Origin: Solanum dulcamara
Taxonomy: Eukaryota > Streptophyta > Magnoliopsida > Solanales > Solanaceae
Reading direction: 5' to 3'
Length of the DNA stretch: 64,000 bases
Assembly (NCBI RefSeq): GCF_947179165.1
Contig: NC_077247.1
Span: forward strand, 16,971,501 to 17,035,500
The translations under genes and the position numbers were made by a program. Position 1 is the first letter of the stretch, and each line of letters begins with the position of its first letter. Of this stretch, positions 1-11,290 are shown one piece after another. Under the pieces are notes generated by a model. It was not told the origin of the DNA. It saw nothing but the letters and a program-made list of their open reading frames with translations, and did not search any database.

Positions 1-1993
1 ATGAAATTGACCTAAAAGAAAGCAAAATTCACATGGATGGATGAGTGTGAAAGGAGTTTCCAAACTTTAAAAGACTGACCTACCTACTCTTCTATTTTAA
101 CTCTACTGGAAGGATTAGAAGGGATTGTGGTTTAGTATGATGCTTTGAAAATTGGTTTGGTTGTGTCTTGATGAAAAATGGTAAGGTTATAGACAATTCT
201 TTTAGGCAATTGAAAGTGCATAAACGTAACTACCCCACCTATGATCTTAGGTTGGCGGCCATTGTGTTTGTTTTAAACATTTGGTGACATTACCTCTAAG
301 GGGTGTGCATGTGTATACTGATCATAAAAGTGTTCAATATGTGTTCACCTAAAAGGATCTTAATCTAAGGCAAATGAGGTGGGTAGAACTCCTCAAGGAT
401 GACATGAGTGTTTATTATCATCCGAGTAAAGCTAATGTTGTTGCCAATGCACTTAGTAGAGTGTTTATAGGGAGTGTGGCCTATGTTGATAAAGGGAAGA
501 GGGAGTTGGTAAAAGACATTCACTAGTTGGCTAGATTGGGGGTGATGTTATGCGGTATTAATGATGGTGGCATGGCTATTCGAAATTGGATGAAATCCTC
601 CTTGGTGGTGGCTGTCAAGTAAAAACAAGACCTTGACCTAACACTTGTTGAGTTAAAGAAGTTAGTGAAGGAAAAGAAGGTAGAAGTCTTATCATAAGGG
701 GGAGATGGGGTGCTATATTACCAAGGTTGGTTAAGTGTTTTGGATGTGGATGGCTTAAGGAGTATGATCTTGATGGAGTCTCATAATATTTCATACTCTA
801 TTCATCCTAGTTTGACAAAAATGCACCAAGACTTAAAAGTGTTCTATTGGTGGGGTGGCATGAAAAAGGACATAGCAAGGTTTGTGTCCGAATGTCCAAA
901 TTGCCAACAAGTTAAGACCGAACATCAAAGGCCGGCCTAGCCCAAGATATTGAAATCCCTATTTGGAAGTGGGAAGATGTGAATATGTATTTTTTTGGGT
1001 TTGCCTCACACTCGGAAGTGTCATGATTTAATTAGGGTAATTGCTGATAGAATGACAAAGTCAGCTCACTTTCTACCATTTAAAACTTCTTATAGTGCCG
1101 AAAACTATGCCAAGTTATATATTCGGGAGTTGGTGAGGTTGTATGGTGAGAAATTATCAATTATTTCAGATCGTGGTACCCAATTCACTTCTCACTAAGA
1201 TAAAGTGAAGCACTACATTCCATCCTTATATCGATGGGAAAGATGAAAGAACAATTCAAATACTAGAAGATATTTTAAGGGCTTGTGTGTTGGAGTTTAA
1301 GGGGAGTTGGGATGATTATCTATCGCTCATCGAGTTTGGAAATAATAATAGTCACCACTCAAGTATTGAGATGGTGTCATTTCAGGCTTTGTGTGGGAGA
1401 CGATGTAGATCTCCAGTTGTTTGTCTCAAAGTAGGTGAGATGACTTTTTTGGGCCCTAATTTGGTACTTAATGCTTGAGAGAAGGTGAAGGTCATTAAAG
1501 AAAGGTTGAACATGGATCAAAGTCATCAAAAGTCCTATTCCAATACTAGTAGAATGGATCTTGAGTTGATGATTGGGTGTATTTGAAGGTTTCACCCATG
1601 AAAGGTGTGGTTCAGTTTGGTAAGAAAGGGAAATTTATCCCTAGGTATATAGGGCTTATAAAATCTTAAAGTGGGTTGGCAAGGTCGCCTATGGGTTGGA
1701 ATTGCCTTTGGAAATGGTCAAGGTCCATCCGATGTTCCATGTGTCTATGTTGAGGAAACTTGTTGGAGATCCAAGTTCCATAGTGCACTTGGAAATAGTG
1801 AACATTGATGAGAATTGACTTATGAAAAGGTTTCAGTGGAATTTCTAGACCGATAAGTCAAGATATTGAAGAACAAGGAAATTACATCCGTTAAAGTCCT
1901 TTGGAGATATCAACAAGTGAAAAGTGCTACATGGGAAAGAGAAGTGGATATACTGAAACGTTACCCTCATCTCTTTCATTTTACTCAAGCTTA
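1..1993 (+). pseudogene. TE-A pol remnant: RNase H, integrase, chromodomain tail
   Basis: Degraded polyprotein that would remove the RNA strand (RNase H) and insert the cDNA (integrase). RNase H is readable from about 60 to 460 ([36 protein letters not shown]). The glutamate after YDL is replaced (YDLRLAA) and the last aspartate is Asn (VANALSR), so the catalytic set is broken. The integrase zinc finger lies at about 780-915, ending CPNCQQVK. The core begins with GLPHTRKCHD at about 1000 and keeps the two aspartates of the DDE triad (IADRMTKS and SDRGTQF). About 35 bp are missing between the second aspartate and the ERTIQ glutamate motif. The C-terminal part (WVYLKVSPMKGV, then YPHLF and a stop at 1991-1993) is in several frames. 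Some stops replace conserved Gln codons. It cannot encode a working enzyme. Confidence 0.88.
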
Positions 1994-2241
1994 AGGTACT
2001 AAGTCATCCATGCTTAAGTATTTAAGGCTCTCATATTTCAATTTTCCTAAGTCGTCATATGCATGCATATTCATCAAGTCAAAAAATTTTAAAGTTATGA
2101 TTTATGCTAAAGTTTAAAGATTTCATATTTGATGCATTTCAATTGTTATTGTATATATGTTGGGTTACTACTCCTCGTCCTATGTTCCCTTCTATAATAA
2201 TGATTCTCATTCGAGGACGAATATTTCCAAGGGGGAGATAT
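1994..2241 (+). other. TE-A 3' untranslated region and polypurine tract
   Basis: AT-rich spacer between the end of pol and the 3' LTR. It ends in AAGGGGGAGATA (2229-2240), the polypurine tract that primes plus-strand DNA synthesis, one base before the LTR starts. An almost identical tract precedes the 3' LTR of TE-I. Confidence 0.8.
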
Positions 2242-4316
2242 TGTAAGTGTAACAATCCTCAAAATGCTCATAAGTTCCTTAAGAGTCGGCCGCTCCCATA
2301 AGACATTATTCTATTTTTTTAGCAAATTCGAGTTCGGAATATTCACCAGGGGGTAAAAATCTATGGGAAAATGGTTTCAGTGGATATTTTGGACTCGTGT
2401 ATCGAAAAATGATTTTTTTTAAAAATTACACAAAACAGTGAGGTGCGCGCAGCTCCGCGTCGCCCACTTGTTCCCGTTCAATGTAATATTTTCCCCTAAG
2501 TCAAAATCTGACAAAAATCTCATTCACTAAAAATTGGCCTAATTGGGAGAAGCTCCACGTCACGGACTTGGGAGATGCTTTTCGCCCTAATTCAGTTTTT
2601 AAGTTAGGTCACTTTCAACTTTTTTCCCTAGTTGTTAGTTAATGAACCTAGACGTTTTTAGGTCCTAATTATACTCTATAAACTACCCTAAACCTTAATT
2701 CCATTCATTCTTCTACAATTCACCGACTCAAATATTTCTCTATCTACAATAGGCTTTGAAGGACTCCATTGAAGACTTCCAAGAAATTGAGTCAAGCTCT
2801 CCATCAAAATTCTCAAACTTCTCCAAATTTTTTTGTCTTCTCACTCAAGGTATGTTGGGATTGATTCATGGGCTCTTTTCACCCATGAAGTCCTAAAGAT
2901 TTCTTAAGTTTTCACTAAATTTACAATTGATTATGTACCCTCATTTTGATAAATTGCATTGGGCTGATTTGATTTGATTTTAAAATGTTATCAACGATCT
3001 TTATATACATGTTCTCTATGAATTACATGATTTCAAGTTGATTTATAAATGTCCATGCCTAAAGCTACACTTTCAAGCTATGATTATGAATTTATGATGA
3101 GTTTATGAGTTGATCATGAGTTAAATGATTTTCAATGAAAGTTTTATATGAGTTAAAGTTGAGATTTATGATTCTAAAGGTAAAGTTATGATGATGATCT
3201 GATTTAAGATCAAAAGATGTTTAAAGATAGTGATAAGGACAATTCTCACTAAAGTTATAGATTCTTATGAATCACCAAATATATGAGCTATTCCTAATAT
3301 GTTTTAAAGATGGATTGATAGGCAGTTACTATCTTTCCCTACTATATTATGATTATGTTTTAATGAGTTTCTGTTGGATATTGACTAAGCACCGAGAGGG
3401 CTTCTAGGTGGAGTTCGGTCCGATAATGTAGTTATTTACCCAAGAAAATCCTAGTAGCAACCTAAAGTTCCAAACTACGTTGCCCACGTAGGTTGCCTTC
3501 ATGGCCTAGCTAGTGGATCCACATGTAGCACAGTTGAGTTGAGTTGAGTTATTTTTGGAGTATGCCCTATCACGGTAGACTCCCCTGTTTTGATTCAGGA
3601 GTCATCAGCCTATCTCGATGTAGGAGTCATCAAATTCTATGTAATAGCTTGCATGGTTTTCATTTTTGGTTACAGGTCCTATCCCAGAAAAGTTCAAGTT
3701 AAAGCTATGAGATATCAAGTTAAGAGTTGGGATTTGAAGTTTTTATGATATGCATTGACCAAGTGTTTCGTATGTTTTAAATTGCTTTTAAACTATGATC
3801 ATGTTCATTATGATTGGTCATGCATCCTATGGCATATTGATTATGTTCTTTACATGTTCATGCATACCTCACATACTTAGTACATTCAAAAATACTAACA
3901 CATATTTTTCCTACATTATCTCATAATGTAGGGACAGGCGACACTCACGATCATCCCATTCGTGCTTAGAGATTTGCTTTATATTTCAAAGAAGTTGGTG
4001 GGTCCTCATTCTACAGAGGACAAGACGTTTATTCATGTTACTATTATTTACACTTTTTTCTATTATTAGGGTGAGCTATGATCTTGTCCTAAGCCCCTGT
4101 CAAATACAAAACTAGAGGTATGTTTATAAAATATTATGGTGTAGTCCGATTGAACATTTATAGAGTAGATCTCTCTTAGTCCCATTCCTTTGTGATGATT
4201 ACTTTCGCTTATCTTTATCATGTTCTTTACCTTATGTATACTAAGATGGCTTATGGTTGGGTTCCCTTGTATCCCGATCGTCGTGTTAAGACTAGGCTCT
4301 AGGTCGGGTCGTTACA
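2242..4316 (+). repeat. TE-A 3' LTR
   Basis: 2075-bp LTR with TG...CA ends (TGTAAGTGTAACA... to ...GGGTCGTTACA). It aligns along its length with the TE-I LTRs at 47000-49066 and 53813-55650. It contains a GAGTT run near 3535-3553 and a perfect hairpin at 3910-3932 (arms CCTACATTAT and ATAATGTAGG, loop CTC). No gene is visible; short frames inside it are fortuitous. Confidence 0.88.
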
Positions 4317-7300
4317 GTAAGACCTCGAAAATGTAAGAGGTCTAAAACCAAAGAACAAAGGACTAAATTTTAGAAAGTTGCAGAAACTGGCACCAGGCAC
4401 TGACCACGGAAGCCATCACAGGTCGTGGTATGTAACACAGAATGTGGTGAGCCACTATAGTAGAGATTCATAGACTCAGACTATAGGGATGAATCACGTA
4501 GGAGGATCACAGACCGTGGTGAGCACCACGAGCTATGAAGCCCTCTATGGTGACCCCTCTCCAAGACCCTCAGAAATTTTCCAAAGGCAGGGTCCACGGA
4601 CGACCACCACGGATCATGGTACTCTCTACAGACCATGGAGTGTCCTCATGGTGGACACTAGGGCTGTTCACAGTTTTGGTTAAAACCAAAACCAAACCGA
4701 AAATTTAACCAAACCGAATAAAAAAATGATATTCAGTTTGGTTTGGTTTGGTTTGGTTTTAAATTTGAATAACCGATAATATTTGGTTTGGTTATGGTTA
4801 TAGAAAAAAATAACCGAATAAATAACCGAACCAAACCGATAATTATATACTTAAAATTTATAATTATTTATATGTATAATATTAGTTTTTCATAAATAAT
4901 TAAAGATATTTTATACATTTTAATTATTAATTTAATATTAATATACTTATTTTTAAGGCCCAACAATCCAAACCCAACTCTCAAGCCCAATTATAAATTC
5001 TAATAAACACTAAACAACGGTCCAAGTCCAACAATCCAAGCCCATTAGCCTAACTCTCAAGCCTAATTCTAAATCCTAAATTCTAAATCCTAAATTTCTA
5101 ATAAGCACTAAGCACTTGAGCAGCAGGCAGCAACATAAAGTAAAAGTTAAAACTTTAAAACCCTAGTATCTGTTTTCCTTTTACATTTTTGTTCCTCTCA
5201 CGTTGGTTTCTCACAAAGTCACAGACTCACAGTCATAGACTAACAGTGAAGGCTCAAGAGCAACCTCAACTCCTCAACCCCAAGTATAAGATTGTCAAAT
5301 TTTGAGAAGGTTTGTAAGGAGTTTTTCAAATTTTAAATTGATTTTAAGTTGTTTTCTTTTTTTTTTCCGAATGTTTAAGTTGTTTCATTTTATGTTTTGA
5401 ACCTCTATGGGTCGTGAGGAAAAAAGAGCTTGATAAGAATTTGAAGAATGTAGAGAGAGAATATTTGAATTATCTCAGCAAGTCATAAACCGAATAACCG
5501 AATCAAACCGAACCAAACCGACAATAACCAAACCCGTGGTTATTATTTTACTTGGTTTGGTTATGGTTTTAGACATTTAATAACCGATTAAATTGGTTTG
5601 GTTATGATTTTAATCAATAACTGACCCAAACCGAACCATGAACACCCCTAGTGGACACCCTGCAAGTCCACCTGCAGGACCTACACCTCTCCCACCTTTC
5701 ACGGCTCATCATGCACTTCACAGACCATGAAAAGGGTCCCGTGGTGAAACTTCAGAGACTACCCTATAGGACCTTTTCCAAAATTATTTGTATGTCCCTG
5801 ACCAATAGACCCCTCCACGGGCTATGGTGAGCTCCATGAACCATGAAGGGTCCCTATGAAATCCTTTCTGGCCAGATTTTAAAAGGGGTATTTTAGTTTT
5901 TTCCTGCATTTTAATTCTAAATGGTGTCATTTAGGAGGATGAGTTCTTCTAACTAAAGTCACTAAAACCTTTAAAATCCTCATTATCCATACTTAGACTA
6001 AATACCCTAAATTTTCCCTCCTTTCAAACTCTTTCAAGAACTTCAAGGCAAGTCTAGGGTTTCCATTGCAAGGCCCTTCAAGTTTTCTTTCGTCCTCAAG
6101 TTTCATAGGGATTTTGTGTCCCCAAGGTATGTGGGTTTTTCATCCATGGGTCCTTCTACCCATGAAGCCCAAATACTTTCTCTCAAACTAGTATTTTAAT
6201 TCTAAATGACGAATTCTCATGGGCATTTACATAATGACTCTAAATGCATAGATTATCATGTATTTTAAGTTTATTTACATAGATTGATGTATATTGATTG
6301 TTAATTTCATCAAATGAATGATTTGCTAAAGTGACTATATGAAGGCTAGAAAAAGGTTTTAAAGCTTATATTTATGGGTTGTTTTAAGATGTGTATTTTG
6401 ATATATTTCCATCACTCTCATGTATGCAAGTATTGTTTAAATACGCTTGAAGGTTTTCATGAAATGAACCCACCCATTTTCCTTATGTTAAAGTAAATCT
6501 TAAATGAAAGCTAGACTCCAAATGAATGATATAAAACAAATGTTTATGCATGGGAGTCTTATGATTAATTGGATAATATGAAAGGGCTTCTTAGCCAAAG
6601 TAAGGTTTCAATGTGAAAGGGCAATTCTCGAATTGAATCAAATGAAAGGTTTTGATGAGCTATTCAACCGAATGATGATTTTATGTTAAAGTTATATAAA
6701 TTCTTATGCTATTATGATGTTTAAATATTATTTTGTGGGATTGACCTAGCCCCGAATGTAGCATGTAGATGGGGACTCGACCTTAGAGGTCCTTAAGTAA
6801 AGTCTCATGATGTATTAACTATGCACCAACATAGGGGCCCATGATGGCTATTCTAGGCTAGTGGATCCACGATTAGCCATTAAAGTTAAAGAAATGTTAA
6901 AGTTGATGGAGTTCTAGTCAGAAAGTAGTCTCCCCGTGCCAACCTAGGGGGTTATGTTGGATTTCATGTAATAGCTCGCATATTCTTAAATATCAGTTAC
7001 GGTCACTTTCCCATAAAATAATTTTTTTAAGGTTCCATATGATGTTTCTCATTCATGCATTCATTATTGCATATTTCTTATATATATGACTTAATATTCT
7101 TCACTATAGCATGCTCTCATACTTAGTACATTCAAAGTACTAACACATACTTTTGCTTTCTTGATATTACCATATAGGAACCGGTGTTACCCCACACTCT
7201 CCTCCCCATAGATAAGTTAATCATTGAAGCTACCAACTTTGGTGAGTTCCCATGTTTTGGGATCGACCTTCCTAACCTATACAACTTATGTTATGTTTAG

Positions 7301-7594
7301 ACATTTGAGTTACATTTTGGTATTTGACCTAATCTTCAAGGTGAGCTAGGGACATGTCTTAGCTCCCACCAAGTCATAATATAGAAGGTATTGTTGGACA
7401 TAGTAAAAGATGATATGTTGACTTTAAATCTTATTGAATGCGAAATCCCTTAGTCCTAATTACCTTTTATGTTTTCGCTTGTTTTTTTATCATTATCGAT
7501 GAAATGCTCAATGAATGCTAAGAGGCTTAGGTGAGGTACCTCTTGGTTCTTTATTCGCCATGTCGCGTCTTGGCCCTAGGCCTGGGTCGTGAAA
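4317..7594 (+). repeat. LTR-B1: solo or 3' LTR of a chromovirus, carrying a hAT-type insertion
   Basis: Begins GTAAGACCTCG (first T presumably lost to, or lying beyond, TE-A) and ends GGGTCGTGAAA, a decayed GGGTCGTGACA. Without the 992-bp hAT element and one copy of its duplication it is about 2.28 kb. It resembles the TE-J LTR (56850-59056), including U3 units containing CCACGG and CCGTGG at 4395-4650 and 5660-5880. At 7595 it abuts the middle of the TE-B 5' LTR, which suggests insertion there. With its left flank outside the window, I cannot tell a solo LTR from the 3' LTR of a full element. Confidence 0.75.
4659..5650. mobile_element. Non-autonomous hAT-type DNA transposon (MITE-like), 992 bp
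   Basis: Flanked by a perfect 8-bp duplication, GTGGACAC, at 4651-4658 and 5651-5658. The ends are imperfect inverted repeats: TAGGGCTGTTCACAG at the left, and the complement of CATGAACACCCCTA at the right. Eight-base duplications and ends of this kind are typical of the hAT superfamily. Both subterminal regions (about 4680-4850 and 5485-5640) are packed with short AACCGAACCAAACC-type motifs in both orientations, the usual place for transposase binding. The interior is AT-rich plus a pyrimidine-rich stretch near 5170-5260. I see no transposase domain, so it would depend on an enzyme supplied elsewhere. Confidence 0.88.
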
Positions 7595-8598
7595 CCTTCT
7601 CACCTAAATTAATGGATTTTTTAAGAGAAAGGACAATTCTTGTATACTTGAATTACTAAAGGTTTTAATGAGCTATTCTACCGAATGATGATTGATGACT
7701 CAAATTATAAGTATGATTATGTTACTAAGATATACTATTCCATGGGATTTGACTTCGCACTAAATGAGGCTTGAGGTGGGGTTCGGTAAGAGAATTTTAG
7801 TAGCAACCTCTTATTTCTTGAACTACATGCCAACATAGGAGCCCTTGTGGGCTAAGATAGTGGATCTACAAATGACCATTAAATGATAAAAAATGAATGT
7901 TGACAGAATTCTACCTTGACAAGTAGGCTTCCCTTCTAATGTGGAGAGTTACATTAGATTCCATGTTATAGCTCACATGGTCTTAATGTTGGTTATAGTC
8001 ATCTTCCCATAAATGAATGTTTTGAATACTCTTTACTTGATTATTCATGCAGGCACTCACTTATAGACCTTACTTTATAATTGTCTTATTTTCTTTTCTT
8101 GTATTGCATGCCTACATACTTAGTACATTCAAAGTACTAACACATACTTTTACCTACATGTTATCAATATGTAGGGACCAGCGTTCCTCCACGTTCTCCT
8201 CCTTATAGCTAATTGAGATTTTGTTGAAGGCTACTAGTTGGTGAGTTCCCATATTTTGGGAATAATATTCCATTTGCTTTGTAGCTTATAATATGTTGAG
8301 ACCCTTAGACATTTATTATGGCATTTTGTTTACCTGGATTGAGGGTGAAATAGGGACTTGTCTTAGCCCCCGCCTAATCTAAAGGATAGATGTATTATTG
8401 GATATATGTAAATTGAAGTTTAACTTTTATGGTTCTTTCTATGACGTTTCCCTTAGTCCCTCTTTTCCCTTATTTTCTGCTAATTGTCTATTTTCGTTAC
8501 CTATGAAAGGCTGAATGAATTCTAAGAGGCTTGGATGAGGTACCTCTGGGCTCCTCATTCATGGTGTTGTATCTATGACCTAGTCTTGGGTCATAGCA
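7595..8598 (+). repeat. TE-B 5' LTR, right part only
   Basis: Matches 28378-29370 of the TE-B 3' LTR from CCTTCTCACC onward, and ends TCATAGCA where the 3' LTR has TCTTGACA. The first about 1160 bp of the LTR are absent here. They are probably upstream of the window, displaced by LTR-B1. The hairpin region lies near 8120-8175. Confidence 0.82.
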
Positions 8599-8814
8599 AA
8601 CATGATATCAGAGCTTGAGGTTTTGAATGGTCCTTGGAGTCCAAAGTACCACATCAAATAGGGTCTTGTTCATGGCTGTGCAGCATGCCTCAACTATGAG
8701 TAGGATACTATGGAATATTTAGGAAATTTTTCTCTTCTTTCTTTATTTATATCGTGACCTAGAGTGGTCCTAAAACTTCTGGTAAATAACGAACTATTTT
8801 GTGTTCTCTAGATA
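8599..8814 (+). other. TE-B primer binding site and leader
   Basis: TGATATCAGAGC at 8603-8614 matches the initiator-Met tRNA primer site (TGGTATCAGAGC) with one change, a few bases after the LTR end. The rest is untranslated leader up to the gag start at 8815. Confidence 0.8.
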
Positions 8815-9990
8815 ATGCCTCAATAAAGAGCACCTCCACCTAGACCAATGGATGCTAATGACATTCCTGTTCCTCTGGTTCCCATGGCTCCACATAAGGA
8901 AGGAGTTACCCATGCGGAGTTATAGAAAATCATCACCTTGTTGGCTCAAGCCGTAGCCAACCAAGCTAACCAAGGCATTGCTCCTCCTCCGCCTCAAGTG
9001 CCTACTCCGACTACTAGGATTTGTGATTTTAAGAGAAGGAATCTACCCAAATTTGATGGTTTCAAGGTAGATGAGGACCCTATGGAGTTTATTTAGGAGG
9101 TCTATCATATCGTGGTTATCATGGGTGTACCTCTAAATAAAAAGTCCGAGCTAGTGGCCTATCAGCTCAAAGGCATAGCAAGGGTGCAGTATGAGCAATG
9201 GGTCTTTGAGAGGTGTAATGATATGGGACCCATAGAATGGGAAGAATTCAAAGGTGCCTTCTGAGATGGCTTCTTTTCTTTGGAGTTAAGGAAGGCAAAA
9301 ATTTAACAGTTCATCAATCTTCGCCAAAAGGGAATGAGAATGAGGGAGTATGCCCTCAAATTCAACAAATTGTCTAAGTATGCTCCTTTCATGGTTTCTG
9401 ATCCAAGGGCAAGGATGAGTAAATTCATCTTCGGTGTTTCTAGTTTGGTGTCCAAGGAATGTTAAATGACCATGTTGGTCCAATTAATGGACATCTCTTA
9501 ACTTATGACAAATGCGAAACAAATTGAAGAGGAGAAGATAAAGGATATGTCAAGACGGTTTAAGAAAGCTAGATTTGATGGTGGAGGGTTCAATCACCAA
9601 AGATCCGATTATAGTGGTAGTGGAAAGGGACAAAGTGGGCAACAATTTATGGGTCAAGGTCCCATAAATACTCCTCCTCCAAGGTTCAACAAGGAAAAGG
9701 GTGCTAATCCTATAGTTCAAAGGGAGAACGTGGGTGCTCAAGATTTCCCTGCTTGCAAGAAGTGCAGGAAGACTCACAAAGAAAAATGCTTAGCTGACTC
9801 CAATGCATGCTTCAAGTATGGTAAATAGGGTCATCGAGCTAGAGATTGTAGAGGTGGTGGTGGTAAAATTCAATGCCAAGTTTCTCATGGTCACAAGCTC
9901 ATGGGAGTGGCCAATGCACTAATCAATTTTATGCCTTGCACGGGAGAAATGAAGTTGAGAAAGCACCTGATGTTATTACCAGTTTGTTAA
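8815..9990 (+). pseudogene. TE-B gag remnant
   Basis: Capsid/nucleocapsid gene of TE-B, which would form the particle that packages element RNA. The start is ATG at 8815. The frame holds a proline-rich N-terminus, then the chromovirus capsid block (KFDGFKVDEDP, VAYQLKGIARV, LRKAKI, REYALKFNKLSKYAP, DPRARMSKFI). A basic Gly-rich linker and a decayed CCHC knuckle follow at 9808-9849 (CFKYGK, stop, GHRARDC; second Cys is Tyr). At least eight in-frame stops lie between 8815 and 9840. Some fall where relatives have Gln or Arg. The longest open piece is 107 codons at 9505-9828. No functional Gag can be made. Confidence 0.88.
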
Positions 9991-11290
9991 AGGTCTATGA
10001 TTTTGATGTGTATGCATTATTAGATTCGGGTGCCAGTTTATCATTTATTACTCTATTTCTTGCTAATAGATTTTAGCGTTACTCAAAATGTTACTAGAAC
10101 CCTATTTGGTGTCTACCCCCGTTGGTGAGTTAGTTGTTGCTAGGAAAGTCTATATGGGTTGTTCCGTGTCTATTTTGCACTAAGTTATTCCTTGCAATCT
10201 CATTAAGCTTGACATGGTAGATTTTGATGTTATTATTGGGATGGATTGGTTGTATGCATCATATGCTTCTATCGATTGTAGAACTCATGGAGTCAAGTTT
10301 CATTTTCCAAATGAGCCTATTCTTGAATGGAAGGGTCATGATTCGGTAGTTAAGGGTAGATTCATTTCTTGTATTAAGGACTGATATTTGATCTCTAAGG
10401 GTTGCATCTACCATATTGTGAGGTTTAGGGATGTCAACTCCAAAAGTCCTTCTCTTGAGTCTGTTTCCATGGTTAATGAGTTTTGATGTCTTTCCCAATG
10501 ACCTGCCCAGTGTCCCTCCCAAAAGGGATGTTGACTTCGGTATTGATCTTATCCCTTATACCCAACCTATCTCTATTTCTCTCTATTGAATGGCCCCGAT
10601 GTAGTTAAGAGAGATAAAAGAGCAATAAAAGGACTTGTTTGAAAAAGGGTTCATAAGGTGAAGTATTTCACCATGGAGTGCTCCCGTGTTATTTGTGAGG
10701 AAGAAGGATGGGTCACTTAGGATGTGCGTAGACTACTGTCAATTAAACAAGGTGACCATTAAGAACAAATATCCAATCCTTAGGATAGATGATCTATTTG
10801 ACCGATTGCAAGGGGCAATTCATTTCTCAAAGATTGATCTCTACTCTCGCTATCATTAATTAAGGGTAAGGGAATTTGACATTACCAAGACGTCATTTCG
10901 AATAAGGTATGGTCACTTTGAGTTTTTGGTGATGTCATTTGGATTGACAAATGCACTGACGGTATTTATGGATCTAATGAATAGGGTGTTCAAACCCTGC
11001 CTTGATATATTTGGAGTGATATTCGTTGACGATATCTTGATTTACTATCGAGGTGAGGAAGAACATAAGAGTCACTTGAGAGTTGTCCTTCAAACCTTAA
11101 GGGATAGGCTATTGTTTTGCCAAATTTAGTAAGTGTGAATTTTGGTTGAAGGAAGTGGAGTTCCTTGGTTATATAATGTCTGGTGATGGAATCAAGGTTG
11201 ATCCTAAGAAAATGGAGGCGGTAAGAAATTGGCCTAGACCATTGTCTCCTTCGGACATTAGGAGCTTTTTGGTTCTAGTTGGTTATTACA
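9991..11290 (+). pseudogene. TE-B protease and reverse transcriptase remnant
   Basis: The aspartic protease signature LLDSGASLSFIT has its active Asp-Ser-Gly at 10023-10031. RT follows: [56 protein letters not shown], and the active site FVDD at 11022-11033, which keeps both aspartates. It continues through the thumb/connection segment EFLGYIMSGDGIKVDPKK to VGYY. Stops and frameshifts occur near 10075, 10382, 10485, 10590, 10857 and 11128. The reading ends at 11290, where a solo LTR interrupts it; the next residues are found at 14642. Confidence 0.88.

Larger units (their letters stand above)
1..4316 (+). mobile_element. TE-A: Ty3/gypsy chromovirus, 3' part (pol end and 3' LTR)
   Basis: The window opens inside the RNase H region of a plus-strand Ty3/gypsy element that runs through integrase, a 3' untranslated stretch, a polypurine tract and a 2075-bp 3' LTR ending at 4316. 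The order RNase H, integrase, chromodomain-like tail is that of chromoviruses. Its LTR belongs to the same family as that of TE-I (shared start TGTAA...CCTCAAAATGCTCA and end GGTCGGGTC). The first bases after the LTR are GTAAG. They match the first six bases (TGTAAG) of the LTR type that follows, so TE-A seems to have inserted at the extreme 5' end of LTR-B1. The 5' half of TE-A lies upstream of the window. Confidence 0.9.

Noticed and set aside
3533..3553. GAGTT microsatellite as a notable repeat
   Set aside because: Only about four units within an LTR; ordinary slippage.
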